From: Ichthyophonus hoferi
Lineage: Eukaryota; Opisthokonta; Ichthyosporea; Ichthyophonida; Ichthyophonidae
Length of the DNA stretch: 19,837 bases
Direction: 5' to 3'
Assembly (NCBI GenBank): GCA_002751075.1
Contig: NAOQ01000666.1
Location: 9,377-29,213 of the forward strand
The translations under genes were made by a program, and so were the position numbers. The notes below the pieces were generated by a model that worked only from the letters and a program-made list of their open reading frames with translations, was not told the origin of the DNA and searched no databases. Of this stretch, positions 1-12,900 are shown piece after piece. Positions within the stretch are counted from its first letter, which is position 1. The number at the start of each line of letters is the position of its first letter.

Positions 1-45
1 ATATATATATATGCACACCCTCGTATAAATTAAATGCATACAAAC

Positions 46-242
46 CTAAAGCTAAAGCTGTCTACATTATTCCTCCGCCTGGTATATCTCCTATCTCTCG
101 TTAATCTCATATGTACTATCCAGTCTTACATGTTGTGACTAATATACATCCCTTCTGGTAATTGTGGCTATTTACCATATAACATTCTAGCAGGTATATA
201 TAAATACAACCAAGTACCTTTAACTAATAATGATGGTGGGTC
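46..242 (-). CDS. Tentative tiny downstream exons of the left-hand acidic gene
   Basis: Three short candidate exons continue the frame of the exon at 564-421: 242-218 (25 nt, DPPSLLVK, donor GTACTT), 154-130 (25 nt, GMYISHN, donor GTAAGA) and 78-46 (33 nt, RRNNVDSFSF, donor GTTTGT). Phases 0, 1 and 2 fit in sequence and no stop arises. The two introns between them would be only 63 and 51 nt. The acceptor at 243 has a poor pyrimidine tract, and exons this small can chain by chance, so this is a suggestion only. Confidence 0.28.
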
Positions 243-400
243 CTCGAGTTTTACGGTGCATGCAGTAATATTAAAAATTCCGCTCCTACCATTAGCACAT
301 CAATAAGTATGGATAATCTAAACAATAGCATTTATAAACTTAACATCATGTACTGCTCTGCCAAGTTAGCATTTTACAATAATATATCATCGGCAAAACG

Positions 401-415
401 AAAAAAAAAAAAAAA
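401..415. repeat. Poly(A) run, read as poly(T) just inside an intron of the minus-strand gene
   Basis: Fifteen A residues on the plus strand. On the minus strand they form a U-rich tract that follows the GTTTGT donor at 420-415 of the exon ending at 421. Confidence 0.8.
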
Positions 416-420
416 CAAAC

Positions 421-1059
421 CCTTATTTTCTGGCATTCATATACAACAGAGGTAGGGTCGGTGGAGGCTACTGGTAAAAATATATTACTAAGAGCTATAC
501 CTTCCAACTCGGAATCGTCGGCAAAAATCAAATCTAAGCCATCTGTGTCATCTATGAACGATATCTATAAAACACAAAGAGGTCAGAACAGCGCAAGAAA
601 GGCAGGGGAGTATAGGAGAGTAATGGCAAGATAGCAAATATGATGTGTAAGCATGGGCGTGCACATTGGTGAAAAAGGGAATAATAAAAAAGAAATAAAA
701 ATATAAGTAAAGAGCGTGAGTAAGAGATAACAGCCAATAATGTATACATTCAAAAGAAATATGGAAGAACAGAACCTGTTGGTATCATCGACTGGAGGGT
801 ATAACAGGAGGTATTGGAACTACAAGCACATCTTTCCCAGGTTCAATTCAACTCACCATGGCACTTTCATACAAGATATTTTCGTTTGTCCTCAAAGCAT
901 ATACATCACTACCGATAAACACATTGGAAGAGCTTGTAGATGGACTGTCTTGGTCGGACAATTTCATGACACCAAGATCAAGGTCCATTAAGTCTTCAGG
1001 AGGGGTTAGATATTCCTCATCAGACATAGCTGTGTCCATTTTCTGTTTGTATAATTCTT
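421..1059 (-). CDS. Partial unrecognised gene, two well-supported exons encoding an acidic segment
   Basis: The exon at 1059-857 begins after a strong acceptor (ATTATTTCAG) and ends in ATG followed by GTGAGT. The exon at 564-421 begins after TGTTTTATAG and ends in AGG followed by GTTTGT. Both meet at phase 0 and are open throughout. The first reads ELYKQKMDTAMSDEEY, then LTPPEDLMDLDLGVMKLSDQD, a Ser-rich stretch and VFIGSDVYALRTNENILYES. The second reads ISFIDDTDGLDLIFADDSE, then LEGIALSNIFLPVASTDPT and SVVYECQKIR. Translation could also begin at the ATG at 1039, whose context (AGAAAATGG) is good. The segment is strongly acidic, with interspersed Leu, Met and Phe, as in disordered transactivation regions, but I recognise no domain and assign no function. 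The gene probably continues off the left edge and may have more exons to the right. Confidence 0.6.
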
Positions 1060-1237
1060 CTGAAATAATTCTTCTACTCTAGGTGTGTTTACACACCAAC
1101 TAATTTAACTGAAGCTACAAAGATACCTGTAATAATTGGGAATCAAACGGAAAAAGTTACGATAGTACTAGGAAGCTGGGGTTCGCATAAGAACTAATCC
1201 ATGTCAGGCATGTAAGGAATTCAGTTTAGTTACATAC

Positions 1238-1259
1238 CTCGATTTAATCTCTCCAAATC
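1238..1259 (-). CDS. Tentative 22-nt upstream exon of the left-hand acidic gene
   Basis: On the minus strand a pyrimidine-rich acceptor (TTAACTCCTTAG) is followed by DLERLNR and a strong donor (GAG then GTATGT). It ends in phase 1, which is exactly what the exon at 1059-857 needs. The join would read DLERLNREELYKQKMDT. An alternative is an initial exon from the ATG at 1284 (MDSFNSLGFGEIKS), but its phase does not fit the next exon. Confidence 0.35.
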
Positions 1260-1284
1260 CTAAGGAGTTAAAACTATCCATTAA

Positions 1285-4200
1285 TGATAAATTCTTGGAA
1301 TTGATGTATAATAATGTGTTTAATATTATGCATTATAACAATACTTTTAGTATTAATAATAGAGTGGTATGTTTAGTATTATATATTTATTAATGGTATT
1401 AATAGGAGGGTTGTATGCTTAATCATGTAATAATTGGGAAATAGTAAATTAATGGATTTACATACCATTAATAATAAATAATAAATCTGTGTGGAAAGAG
1501 AACGTATAAATCAACATATACTTTATCCTTTAATGATCGTTTAAAAAAGAAAAAAAGCGTATTTAAAAATTAAATGTGTATGATACTCTCTACACTATGA
1601 AAGATTAAGGTCATCATCTGTTAATAGATAATGTGAGCTATATATGTTGGAGTTGGTGTTAGTAGAAGATGATTTTTCAAAGCTAGTCACTCACAACAAA
1701 CTATCGAATTAAACAGAGCTGGGGTGGAATCATTAATTCCCTGCAAATAGCAAACTTGTACAGTAGGTATTTTCTGGACCGCTTCTCATATTCTGAAGGA
1801 AAGGCAATCTTCACCTTCGACTTCATTCACAGACTATAGGATTGAAGATTATATTTTGACATGCTTCCTCTTCTTATGAATACTCTTCTTCGTAATATCA
1901 TGATTAATAATAATAGTAGCTATCATTTACAAATTATACAATATTGCATTAAACCTATTTATTTATTTACGAACTTCAAGTGGTCCCTGACTAAGATCTA
2001 TGCTCTGCTACTATCGTTTCTGGTAGACAGTTGATCCAGTCAGTCATACTTTGACCTTGTTGCTCAGTTTAAATAAATTAAAACCAAAATTTTGAATTGG
2101 AGTTGAGCTTTAAAATCTATTGCATGTGAAAACCCCAAATTGCAATTGAAATGCTATCACTATTCTATAATGCTTGGACACTGAAAGCTAATCTGGAATG
2201 CTTGGTTATAGATACCTAATTTTTCTTTTCTAATTAAGATAAGATATCCTACGTTGACCTCTGGTTAAATCATTTCTGAGGGTCAGAAGGTGTCTAGCAA
2301 TAATTAGTACTAAAATGAATTAATTATAAGTTATCTTAATCGCAGCGATGTACTGCTGAATTAATTAACAACTTAATGTAAAATATGCCTAAGTGTCATT
2401 GTGCTAGACCCATTTTTTTGAAGTATGAAGTTATATACCACTTATATACATAATACGCACAAACATATTAATATATATGACAACAATATAATACTGATAC
2501 ATTGGTGGAATAGATCAGCACTATGATATTGGCTAACATTAAACTATTATATGGGAAGCACAACACTAATGGCTATAGATAGGTTCACAGCTGTAGTAAA
2601 ACCTAACCTTGGCACGAATTTACTAATATATATTTTTTGAAATGTATGTGCCTATTAAATTTGTAAAATTACATATACGTCTAAGATGTATTATTTTAAT
2701 AATTTTCTGATATAAGAAGTAACTATCAACTTTAATATCTTATCTGATATTAGTACACGCTAGTGGTGAAGGGTTTAGTAAATCAATTTCAAATATATTA
2801 TAACAATATTATGTTTCCAATAAAGAGTAATAAAGCATATCATTGTGAACAAAAAGCATAAAATGGCTCCAAATCTAATGATCATGTGTATGCATATATA
2901 TAATATATGTAACTGTTAACCTGCAAATCCATAAAATACACAATTTATTAACCTGCAATAAAATCAGACCAAGGATTATTGCATAATATTACAGTTTTCA
3001 ATAGGAATGTTTTGTTTTATGTATCCCTGATAGATATTGCACTTACCCAATAACTAATCATAAATATTTTCCTTACCTAACCACGTACTTTAAATTTTTA
3101 TATTAACTGAAAGAAAAAAAGAAATAGTTAAAATGAACAGGATCTCATACATACACAATATATATATATATTCAACAAAAATCCAAAAATATTTAACACC
3201 TACTCAGCACTTTATGTCAATAATGGCGTTTTATAAAAACTATCTATAACTACTTAACTAATGGAGAGAGCATGATCTGGTAGTTTTTGGTTTATAATGA
3301 TATACTTCATCAGCTTCAAATGCAGTAAAAACATATTTCTAAATTCTCTGGAAAGTAGTTGCAGGATTAGTTAATTTCATAGGTTGCATCATATCAGACT
3401 GTAATAAACAATTATTAATATAACCATATTTATTTGTTTAGAAACGCCGTATCCAAGATCACAAAATAATTTAAGCATGTTACATATGTTTATTTAGAAA
3501 TTGCAAGTAGATATAGTTGTATCTACTATATCATTGATACCTATCTCTTCCATAACACGAAACTGAAAAGAAAACTGCGCCGTGAATCAGATTTAAAAAC
3601 TCTCAGAAGCACCAAAAAATACTTTTGTGGTAGCTAAAATACGATTGGAAGAATAGTCCAAGGGGGTAATTCATAAAAAGATAATTTAAATGTAGATTAA
3701 ACCAAATATATAAAAACGTGACTATATATTGTATGTGAGAATGGTTTAAACATTTAGTCTGTGTCGAATTGACCAATCAGTCCACTTCTATATATAATAA
3801 ACAGGGAAGGATATGGTTTCTCTTAAAATTATGTATTCCTATGCAAAGGATGTGGAGGTCAGATTACCATGATGAAGTTTTCCAAACTGTGTGACCTCAG
3901 AATAGTTGCTTACACTCTTAGAGCTAGCCATGTATGTGGAAATAACATTTACTGAACACTCCAGTTTTATTTAACGAAAAAGAGACAACCAGTATAAACT
4001 GGCTTAATCCCAACCACAAAGACCATGCCAGGCTATCTTTATTTAGCTACTAAACTGACTATGTAATGTCAGAAGTTGTGAAGTCCAAGCCAATCAATAT
4101 TGTAGATGCAAAACACTGACCATATATGGAATATGGCTCTACACATATTTAAATATTAACCATAAAATTGGAAAAATGATCATTTAAAAAAAAGGTAATA

Positions 4201-5664
4201 ATAAATTATACAAGGCCAGCATATGAAATGTGAAATTACAGGCATTGCCAAACATTATCTCAGTATTCTTTGGATATAGAAATGGTAACTGGCTCTCTAA
4301 TCGTCTCTATAATATTAGTTTGATGTCATAGTGAATTGTGGGTTTCATATATACCTTGCCATGCCTTAGTGTTTTCTGGAAGATACAGGAAATCCCAGTT
4401 TATCAAGATACTTATATTTTTTTATACAGTAAGCACTACAAACTCAAACTTACGATCCATCAATGGATTAACTCTCACTAATTTAAAAAACAATCTATAT
4501 TATTGCAAAGTAAGTTTACGTATAATACTATCTCTTATTTTACCCAGAAAGTTTTAACTAAATGTTTATTATAAGTTTATATGGCTCTTGAGTGGCAATC
4601 ACAGAACTAAAGCAAGATGACTACAATGCTGGTTTAAGTCATAGCAGATCATAAATGATGTCCTAAGCAATAGTCATATTAGCTATGGGAGCTACAGCCT
4701 TTGAGATCCAGTTAATCTATGTCATCCTGATGTAGGTAAAAAAATACACCAGGGCTGATGTAGGGTTTCAAAAAGTTAGAATATTGCCTGATTATGCATC
4801 ACGTATTATTATGTGTTAATAAAGTGTTCATTACCCGAATATTTTTTACAAACAGTTGGAAAGGCGTAGATGACAAGATTTAGCTCCGGTTCCGAAATCT
4901 GACTCGAATCTAGGCACTAGTATAGGCAGGGTATCCATAGCAATTGTATCAACACAGGCTATATTATAGAGAATAATATTGAATTCGATGACTGTGAGCT
5001 GGGAAAGTTTAAAACCTTTCTATTACATTTATTTTAGACGAAGAGGACCTGGTTCATCTTTTTAAAGAAGTAGTTTATGCTTTATTGTGCGCCAGTATTT
5101 TGTTACATGCAGACAGATTTTATCTGGCCAAATTCAAGATAAAACCCAACCAAGTATATTATTGAAATATTAAAATTCAGTGAGCCAACGCAATACAATT
5201 CCATTGGTAGGTAAAGTAATAATATATATTATCTGTTAATCATAAATACAAAATACGGGATATGTAACGAATGGTTCTGAGTTTAAAAATATTGCGCAAT
5301 AAAAACCACACATTATAAACAAGTCGACCATTGTCTGCCGCTGCTGAAATGCAGGATCGTTACACAAATGGCGGGGCAGATTACCAACTCTGACCATTAA
5401 AAACTAGCTAAGACATCTAGGTTATCCTATATATATCCTACTATTATTATATATATAAATAGATATTATCGTAAGCCCTGGCCTACTTGCCCCAACTGCC
5501 AGTGTTTGCTGTAGCATTCAAGATATATACTTTTGCTCTTAAGGGATCGCCTGGTAACATATTTATAGGGTTCCACCAGGAGTATATCAATTATCCTCTT
5601 GTATTTTTTTGGGGCATTTTTCCTATTTCTTCGTTTAGTTTACTTATTCCACCGTACTGAAAAC
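1285..5664. other. Gene-free AT-rich stretch of about 4.4 kb
   Basis: No coding exon, tRNA, rRNA or recognisable transposon can be supported here. The sequence is uniformly AT-rich with short homopolymers and short (AT)n runs. Reading frames are short and lack family motifs. It could hold long introns or 5' untranslated exons of the minus-strand gene on its left, and the promoter of the plus-strand gene on its right. Compared with 11-18 kb it has few simple-repeat arrays and only a background level of CCAAT motifs. Confidence 0.6.
5425..5664 (+). promoter_or_regulatory. Presumed promoter and 5' untranslated region of the TMEM143-like gene
   Basis: These bases lie directly upstream of the ATG at 5665. 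An AT-rich block at about 5430-5461 contains TATATATAAATA, and a locally less AT-rich stretch follows (about 5475-5590). No initiator or transcription start can be fixed by eye. The assignment rests on position. Confidence 0.25.
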
Positions 5665-8600
5665 ATGGCATCACCGGCCCCCTCTCCAAGGAGTAGTACT
5701 AGGAGTAGTACCTCCAGGAAATCTGGGGCTCTACCTTCAACAGAGTCTCTCAGCGCTACTAGTGCAGAAAATAGCTTTAACTCTGTCACTGGCTCTCCTC
5801 GCATTGGCCCTTCTCGAAAGAGGAAGTCTGTGAGGGTAGGTGTGCTTTTATAAAGAAATATATATGTTTTACTTTTGCAAAATAAAAGTGTTCAGGTTGT
5901 TGCCTGTTACGGGTATTGCTACAGGAATACATACAAATAGTACACTCTATGTAATATAAAATATTAAATAATCCATGCACATCTATACTTGGAAATTACA
6001 ATAATATGTACTTCTGTACATTAGAACCTTACACGAACTCAAACACACATTTATAGGCTACTTATATTAGTATCACCTGTGCCTATTTATCTTTACACAG
6101 ACCCTAGGGGTTATATTATATACAGCTAACAAACGAAGGTAATTTTATTTAAGTCTACATATCTCTTATGTTTACCTATGTAGTTATTGCACTATAGTAT
6201 ATAGGTACATAATAGCGGACACCTAGGCCTTCATTTTTCCTTCTATATTTGAATACACACAGGGTTATACTTGGGTACATATACTGCAAGGTGTGTATAT
6301 ATGCATGTCTATTTAGATACACGCCTGTAAGTGGAATATAAAGTACAAGGCATATGTGCTGAGATTTGTGAGTATACAATATGAGAATGCTCATGTATAC
6401 TCACATTTGGTAACAATAGATTAATAATCACATTATATTCTGATTTACGGCCATATTATTCTTGCCAAACTTTCTATGCATTATCATTCTTATCACTATA
6501 CAGAGAATATGTTTGTGTTTTATACGACTTATAAGGTAGAATAACAACTCATTGGTATTTTTATACTACTATTACTATACTAATAGATTTATCTTTCTCT
6601 TATCCATTTTTTATTTTTTAGATCCTTCAAGTCTATTGCCCTAATGTAGGTTTAAATAATTATCATGGGATGACAAGATATAAACTTGTCCAATCCAAGA
6701 ACAGGGTACAGTAACCATGGTAAGGGTTTTAGGGTAGAAGTCTGCATCAGCCGGGAAAATACTTAATCCTCGTTATACTATTGGTAATTATTAATAGTAT
6801 GCCACACTTTCTTCCTTTGCAGAGACATTCATATGAAAGAAATACCCCTGATAAGCCCATCCCCCAATGGAGACAGAAGCTGAATACAATGTATAAGGCC
6901 TTTTTTGAGGTATGTTCTATGTTATAGCGGCCTTTCCCTATATATATATGTTGCCACATTCATTCCTTTGCTATGTCTTTGTATATGCTATTCATGGACT
7001 TTTAAGGAGCTTTTCTCGATAGGTTTAAGTTTTTAGTTTTTTGGCGCACACTGTTTTTATTTGTGTCTGAATAGATATTCCTCTTTCTATCTATATCTAT
7101 ATTAATATGTTTTATGTTTGTCTTATGATAATATTTGAGCTTATGTTGGCGTAGTGTTTGTCTGTCTATATATTTATGCAAATATATTGCTATGGGTGAA
7201 CAGAAGAGAGGTATATAGCCAATATGAAGGCTTACAAGATATAAATGGGAGAAGGATGATGAACGGGAAAGGAGAGACAAGGAAATGCGAACTGAATAGT
7301 ATAGCATGATATATGAATGCAGGATAGTTTTATTGTACTCAATATTTGCTTGTCATTACAGTACATGGCTGCGTCACAAGCCGAGGTTGAACTATTTGAA
7401 ATTGAAAAGGAGTCGTATATATCCATCCCTATGGGTGAAATGGTAACTATTCCTGTAGTCACCTACGCATATACACACACACACAAATATATATATACAT
7501 GCATACATACATACAGTTATACATACATACATTCATACATACATACATATATACATACAGATGTATACAATTTTTTATGCTGTGATATATATTATATTAT
7601 CATACATGCATACACATACCCATTTACATCAGTAGGCTTACATATGCACACATGAGTGTCCTCTTAAAGCGCCAGCCATTCACAGGTCTATACATCCACA
7701 ACCATTACACAATTCTCATAATAATCATAATATTCTTCCCCTTTGGTAGGGTTAACTATTATACCCTTAGTCTCCACATCCTTCTAGCCATGCTCTGCAG
7801 ACATCTTATGTTATCTAGTTGCATTGTTATTGGGTGATATAAATAGTCTCATCCCATAGTAAATGCATCATGCGCACTATAATTGATTTGGCCATATGAT
7901 TAAAATCTTGCAGTCCACTTAAATCTTCTCATTATTTTGCTTTGAGTCTTTATATACCTCTTAACCTTTGGTATTACATTTAATTAAACATGTGCATTTG
8001 ATTAGTACCATGTGATTGGACGCATATTTATGTTGGTTTTGCCACTGGTAGGATAAAATCTCTAGCATCAAATTTTCAGGCCTGCATCCCATGACGTTAT
8101 AATATGCTTCTGAATCTATATTTTTTCTTAGTCCCATATATAACGTAACCATGTGATTGGTTGTGGAGACTGACCTCATATTATGACTATATAGGCTATT
8201 TATAGCGAGGTATGAATGGATGCCTATTACTATAAATACATTAGCCATTATTTTATAGCCATAATAATTAATAGTAACTGGTGGGTTCCTTAGTTAACCT
8301 TACTGGCAAAAACGTCCAAGAAGAGTCTACCTCCGGGTGACGCATCTGAGAATTTCGGCCGTTTCTGTCGTTCTATTTCAACGTAATTAGCTCCTATAGT
8401 CCTCTTATAAGCACACATATATATACATACACACATATACATCTACACATACACACATATATATATATATATATACAGAAATTGTCATGTATACTTTCAC
8501 TGAGATATATATGTGTATGATTATCGCTACACGTACATAGGAACATAAATACTTAACTCTGTACACCAAGACACATAAGCAGTACATACTACAACACTGT

Positions 8601-9868
8601 ACATATGCATACGCATATTACTAACCCTATTCTATCACCAGTTATTATAATGTCCATTTAGAGTCGGCCACATCTGAACTCCTAGAGAGCTATGCATACT
8701 TTGATCCCTTGACCAGCGAGGCCTTGTATGTATTGGCCATCTCTTACTCTTTGCTATTACTATTACTATTACCATGACTATTACTATTACTATTACTATT
8801 ACTATAACTATTACCATTACTATTACCATTACCATTACTATTACTGTTTCTAGTACTGTTACTATTGCTATTACTATTACTATTACTATTGCTATTACTA
8901 TTCCTTTTACTATTACTATTACTATTACTATTACTATTACCATTACCATTACTATTACTATTACTATTACTATTACTATTACTACTACTATTTCTATTAC
9001 TGTTTCTATTTCTATTACTATTACTACTACTATTTCTATTTCTATTTCTATTTCTATTACTATTACTATTACTATTACTGTTACTATTACTATTACTATT
9101 ACTATTGCTATTATTATTACTAATATTATTACTATTAATATTATTGTTACTACTATCCTTATTACTATTACTTGTATTACGTATTCCTTGTTTGAGATTT
9201 ATGTATTTATTCCCTTCTTCTCTGTGTATTTGATATATATGTATATATTAATTGTTTATTTGATTTCTTTTCAGCACTCTCCCCTATATCTATATTACGT
9301 TGTACTGTTTCTCTTTTTCCTATATTGTGTTATATATTTTCATGGTCCTTTCTTTTAGCGTCTCACACTAGAGATATTCATATGTTTCTATAGTAGTAAG
9401 TATTCCAATCATAAGGCAGGCAAGCTATATATATAGTTAGGCAGATAGTATTAACGTCCATTAGTTCACCTCTATCTCTATACTTTTTCCCTTTGACTTG
9501 ACACACATGTGGCAATACATTCAAATACACATACATTCATAGTTGCACAAACATACATATTAACCCATACCTATCCATCTATCTATCTACCTACCCAACT
9601 ACCCACGTGTATGCATATACATACAGACTGAATGATGTCAAGTGGCCTGAAAACAAAATGAGGGTGAAGGAGGATACTGTGTTAAACATGATTGTGTGTG
9701 CCTTCCAAAAGGCCAATTACCAGTTGCTTTCTGAAGAGAGTGTAAGTGTTGTCTATATGTATATGAGATTATTACGGTTTTTATTGTTATTAATATTGTA
9801 GTTGCTGCATGCTGGTGGTAGTGTACTATATCATTACACACACCTACCCACACCCAAACATACATACA

Positions 9869-9901
<33 letters not shown>

Positions 9902-12900
9902 CTACATACATATATACCTACATACATAAATACATACACAAATATGTAAATTAATACGTACATAAATACATACATAAATGCATACATATATACCTGCCTA
10001 TCTACCTACCCCACCTACTTACACATTCTTACAAACTATTCTCTAAATAGTACCAATTGGCTATATCCCAAAACTACCGTATGACAGTGGAAGTAGATAT
10101 TGATAGAAGCAAGCTGGACACCCAACTGTTCGATCATTTTTTTGCATCTAGTAAAAACAATGACCCTAACAGGGCCGATATCAATGACTTCATGTTAATA
10201 TTCCATCGAGGTGTTGGTGGGTGACCTCCCCAGTCCTCTCCCTTTTCATTGGCTTTCATACGTACATACATACATACATACATACATACATAGATGCACT
10301 CACTCATGCCTTTATCTATCTTCCTTTCCTGTGTTCTTGTACAATTATCTTCCTTGATAAAATGGTTAATTGAGTATTTTATAGTGGCGTATTCTTTGTA
10401 TCTCTAGTTCTAGGTTTTGTGCACTGTATGTATGTCTGCACGTGTAGCCGTATATATTTACTATTCTATTCTGTATTGCCTTCTGTGTTTCAATTATATA
10501 GTCCTTTATTGCCTTTTTGAGCCAAGTATCGTTAGATCACCTACATTCATCCACTTATTTTATGATAGAGAACAAGAAGTATCCGGGTGAGGCCCATACA
10601 CTGTACTCTACTATTATACTAACATACTACTATACTACTATATTATTATACTATTATACTACTATGCTAACATTCTACTATTATACTAACATACTACTAT
10701 ACTACTATATTATTATACTATTATACTACTATGCTAACATTCTACTATACTACTATACTACTATGCTAACATCCTACTATACTGACATACTACTATACTA
10801 CTATGCTACTATGTTAACATTCTACTATATTAGCATACTACTATACTACTATACTACTATACTAACATATTATCATCCTCCTATAGGAATTGATCAAATG
10901 ACTGATACTTTCACATCTGAGAAACTTAATATCTTACTATCCAGATGGTGGGCAGCTATTAAAACGTTACCTGGAAAAATGAACAAAGTTTGTGTACTAC
11001 TATAGTTTATGTTATTACTCCAGATACCCTAATATTGGCTTTATTCTGTTCATAGACATATTGATATATCATTATTCCTCGCCTTCTTTCTTTCTCTGAT
11101 TTACCATGTATTTTATTGGCAGCACACCATTACCTTTCCCCTGTCAGTCTCATCCTAATAGATATATACATCTCTTTTCCTTTCAATCGTATTTTCCACT
11201 GTTATAATACAATACCAACGCTACACATTTACCTGTCTTATATTTATTCCTACCGATCATCTCTCTTCGCTACTTTCACTTATTTTATATATATCATCGC
11301 TAATTGAATGATTGTTTCTATGTCTGTGCTTTAGTTCAGTCCTATTGGATTGCATGTTGCACTCTTATCTCTTTCCTCTTCTATCCTATCACCATCTATT
11401 ACACCTTGATTGTGACAATAACCCATACTATAAATTCTATCTTGTGAAGGAACACTAACCTACTAGCACGCATATGCTTAAGGACCAATAGGATACATGG
11501 CCCTATATAGAAGATGTCACGTGTTACCGCTAGAACGTACTACTTCCAGGTTTACCAATCAGTCATTAATAGTATACACCAATTATGTTTATACTTTAAA
11601 TACCTTTATTTCTATGTCTTTTCTTTCAAGCCCTCCAAGATTTACATTTTTAATTAAGGTAGCATAGTATTAGTTCGATTAAGGATGTAAATATGTATTA
11701 GTAATCGATAGCATATAGCCATGCAAGGCTTTAAAGTCGTGTGCTTTATGGTAGCTTATTTGCATACAGACAATATGTTCTCACCCAATCTGTCCCTCCT
11801 ATAGGACAATGCCCTCTCCGGCATGAGGACCATGGGTAGTGTGTTGAGACGATCTACCGATAAATTAAGGGTGGGTGTAAATATGTCTATTCGGATTGGT
11901 ACATGATTCCTATGAGTATCAATATCTACTTCCTAAGGTTGTTTCTATTGGTCCTCTTCATTCCTTTCCGCTTCCTGTTCATTCTCGTTCTAATTTCTAT
12001 CCAAGACCACCTGTCCTATCCTTTCTATATTTTAAGTCCACCTAATACATTCATATACATATGAAAAAACGAGGTCTTCCTCTCTCTATCTCCCACTTTT
12101 CGCCTTTCTCACCACATGCTCTAACCACATACAAACCGATAGTTATCAGATCCTAGTCTAGAAACAGTTTTGGAGCCAGCCCAGCCCGAGGAAGATGTTG
12201 CACAACCTGAGACCGAGGCTCCAGTGGCAGCTAAGGTTACTCCTCCTACTGAGGTTACCGCGATGGGCCGGGCTGTTGCATTCCTTGTCACCCCTAACGG
12301 CATTGTAAGCAATACCTCTCTCACCATCTCCCTCCCTCCCTTCTCCCAGTTTGTCTGATTTCCTACCCAAGCATTTGCTAGTGTTTAGTGTATATTTGCT
12401 ACAACCCATTTAGACTCTTTGTCAAGAAGTCCTTACTAGTATGCGGGTGGTTCTTAATATTATGTTCCATTCACTATCTATACATTGCAGTCTGTGTCAT
12501 CTCTCCCCTGGATGTTGCTAATCCTTTATTGCCTCTTTGTGATAAATCATCCTATTCGCCTTCTTACATTAGATTGTACTGTTATTTATGTTTTCCTTTC
12601 CTCTCTCTGGTCCTATGATTATAGTACTTTGAATTACTATATATTGCCCTGCTTAAGATAGCCTATGCCATGATACCTACCTAGCCACTCCGGCCACATA
12701 TACCTGTAGTGTAGCCTTGTTTTCTTTCTGTATTGTATTACCAACCTATTGCTGCTCTTAATGGGCAGACAGTATATGACGTAATATATCACTAACAGAT
12801 GATTGGGTGGGGATCAGGGGATGATGTTGGTGTTAATCCTGGGCCTGATCCACGAGATAGTGAACAGGATGGGGGTTGGTAAGGGTCTCTCACTCTCTCT

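Noticed and set aside
1383-1480. Imperfect inverted repeat (TTATTAATGGT and ACCATTAATAA arms)
   Set aside because: Arms are short and low in complexity and there is no target-site duplication or longer terminal repeat, so it is not called a transposon.
1701-1826. Minus-strand 41-codon frame starting MKSKVKIAFPSEYEKR
   Set aside because: It has a stop just upstream, no family motif and no donor or acceptor fitting the neighbouring gene. Frames of this length are expected by chance in several kilobases.
4336-4557. Plus-strand 73-codon frame in the left gene-free stretch
   Set aside because: No recognisable motif, no splice context linking it to another exon, and composition like the surrounding AT-rich DNA.
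5599-5664. Hydrophobic in-frame leader upstream of the TMEM143-like start
   Set aside because: It begins with TTG, not ATG. The first ATG in frame is at 5665 and has a good context.
8774-9358. Open frames of 194 and 122 codons through the intron 5 array
   Set aside because: They encode only Thr-Ile or Leu repeats from a hexanucleotide array that lies inside a well-supported intron.
10569-10586. An 18-nt symmetric micro-exon (ENKKYP) in intron 7 with a good GTGAGG donor
   Set aside because: Phases fit, but inclusion would interrupt the highly conserved HRGVG-ID signature, and the direct join of exons 7 and 8 restores it exactly.
10517-11005. A 162-codon open frame across intron 7 and exon 8
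   Set aside because: Most of it is the Tyr/Leu/Ile read-out of the ACTACTAT minisatellite, and only the last part overlaps the real exon 8.
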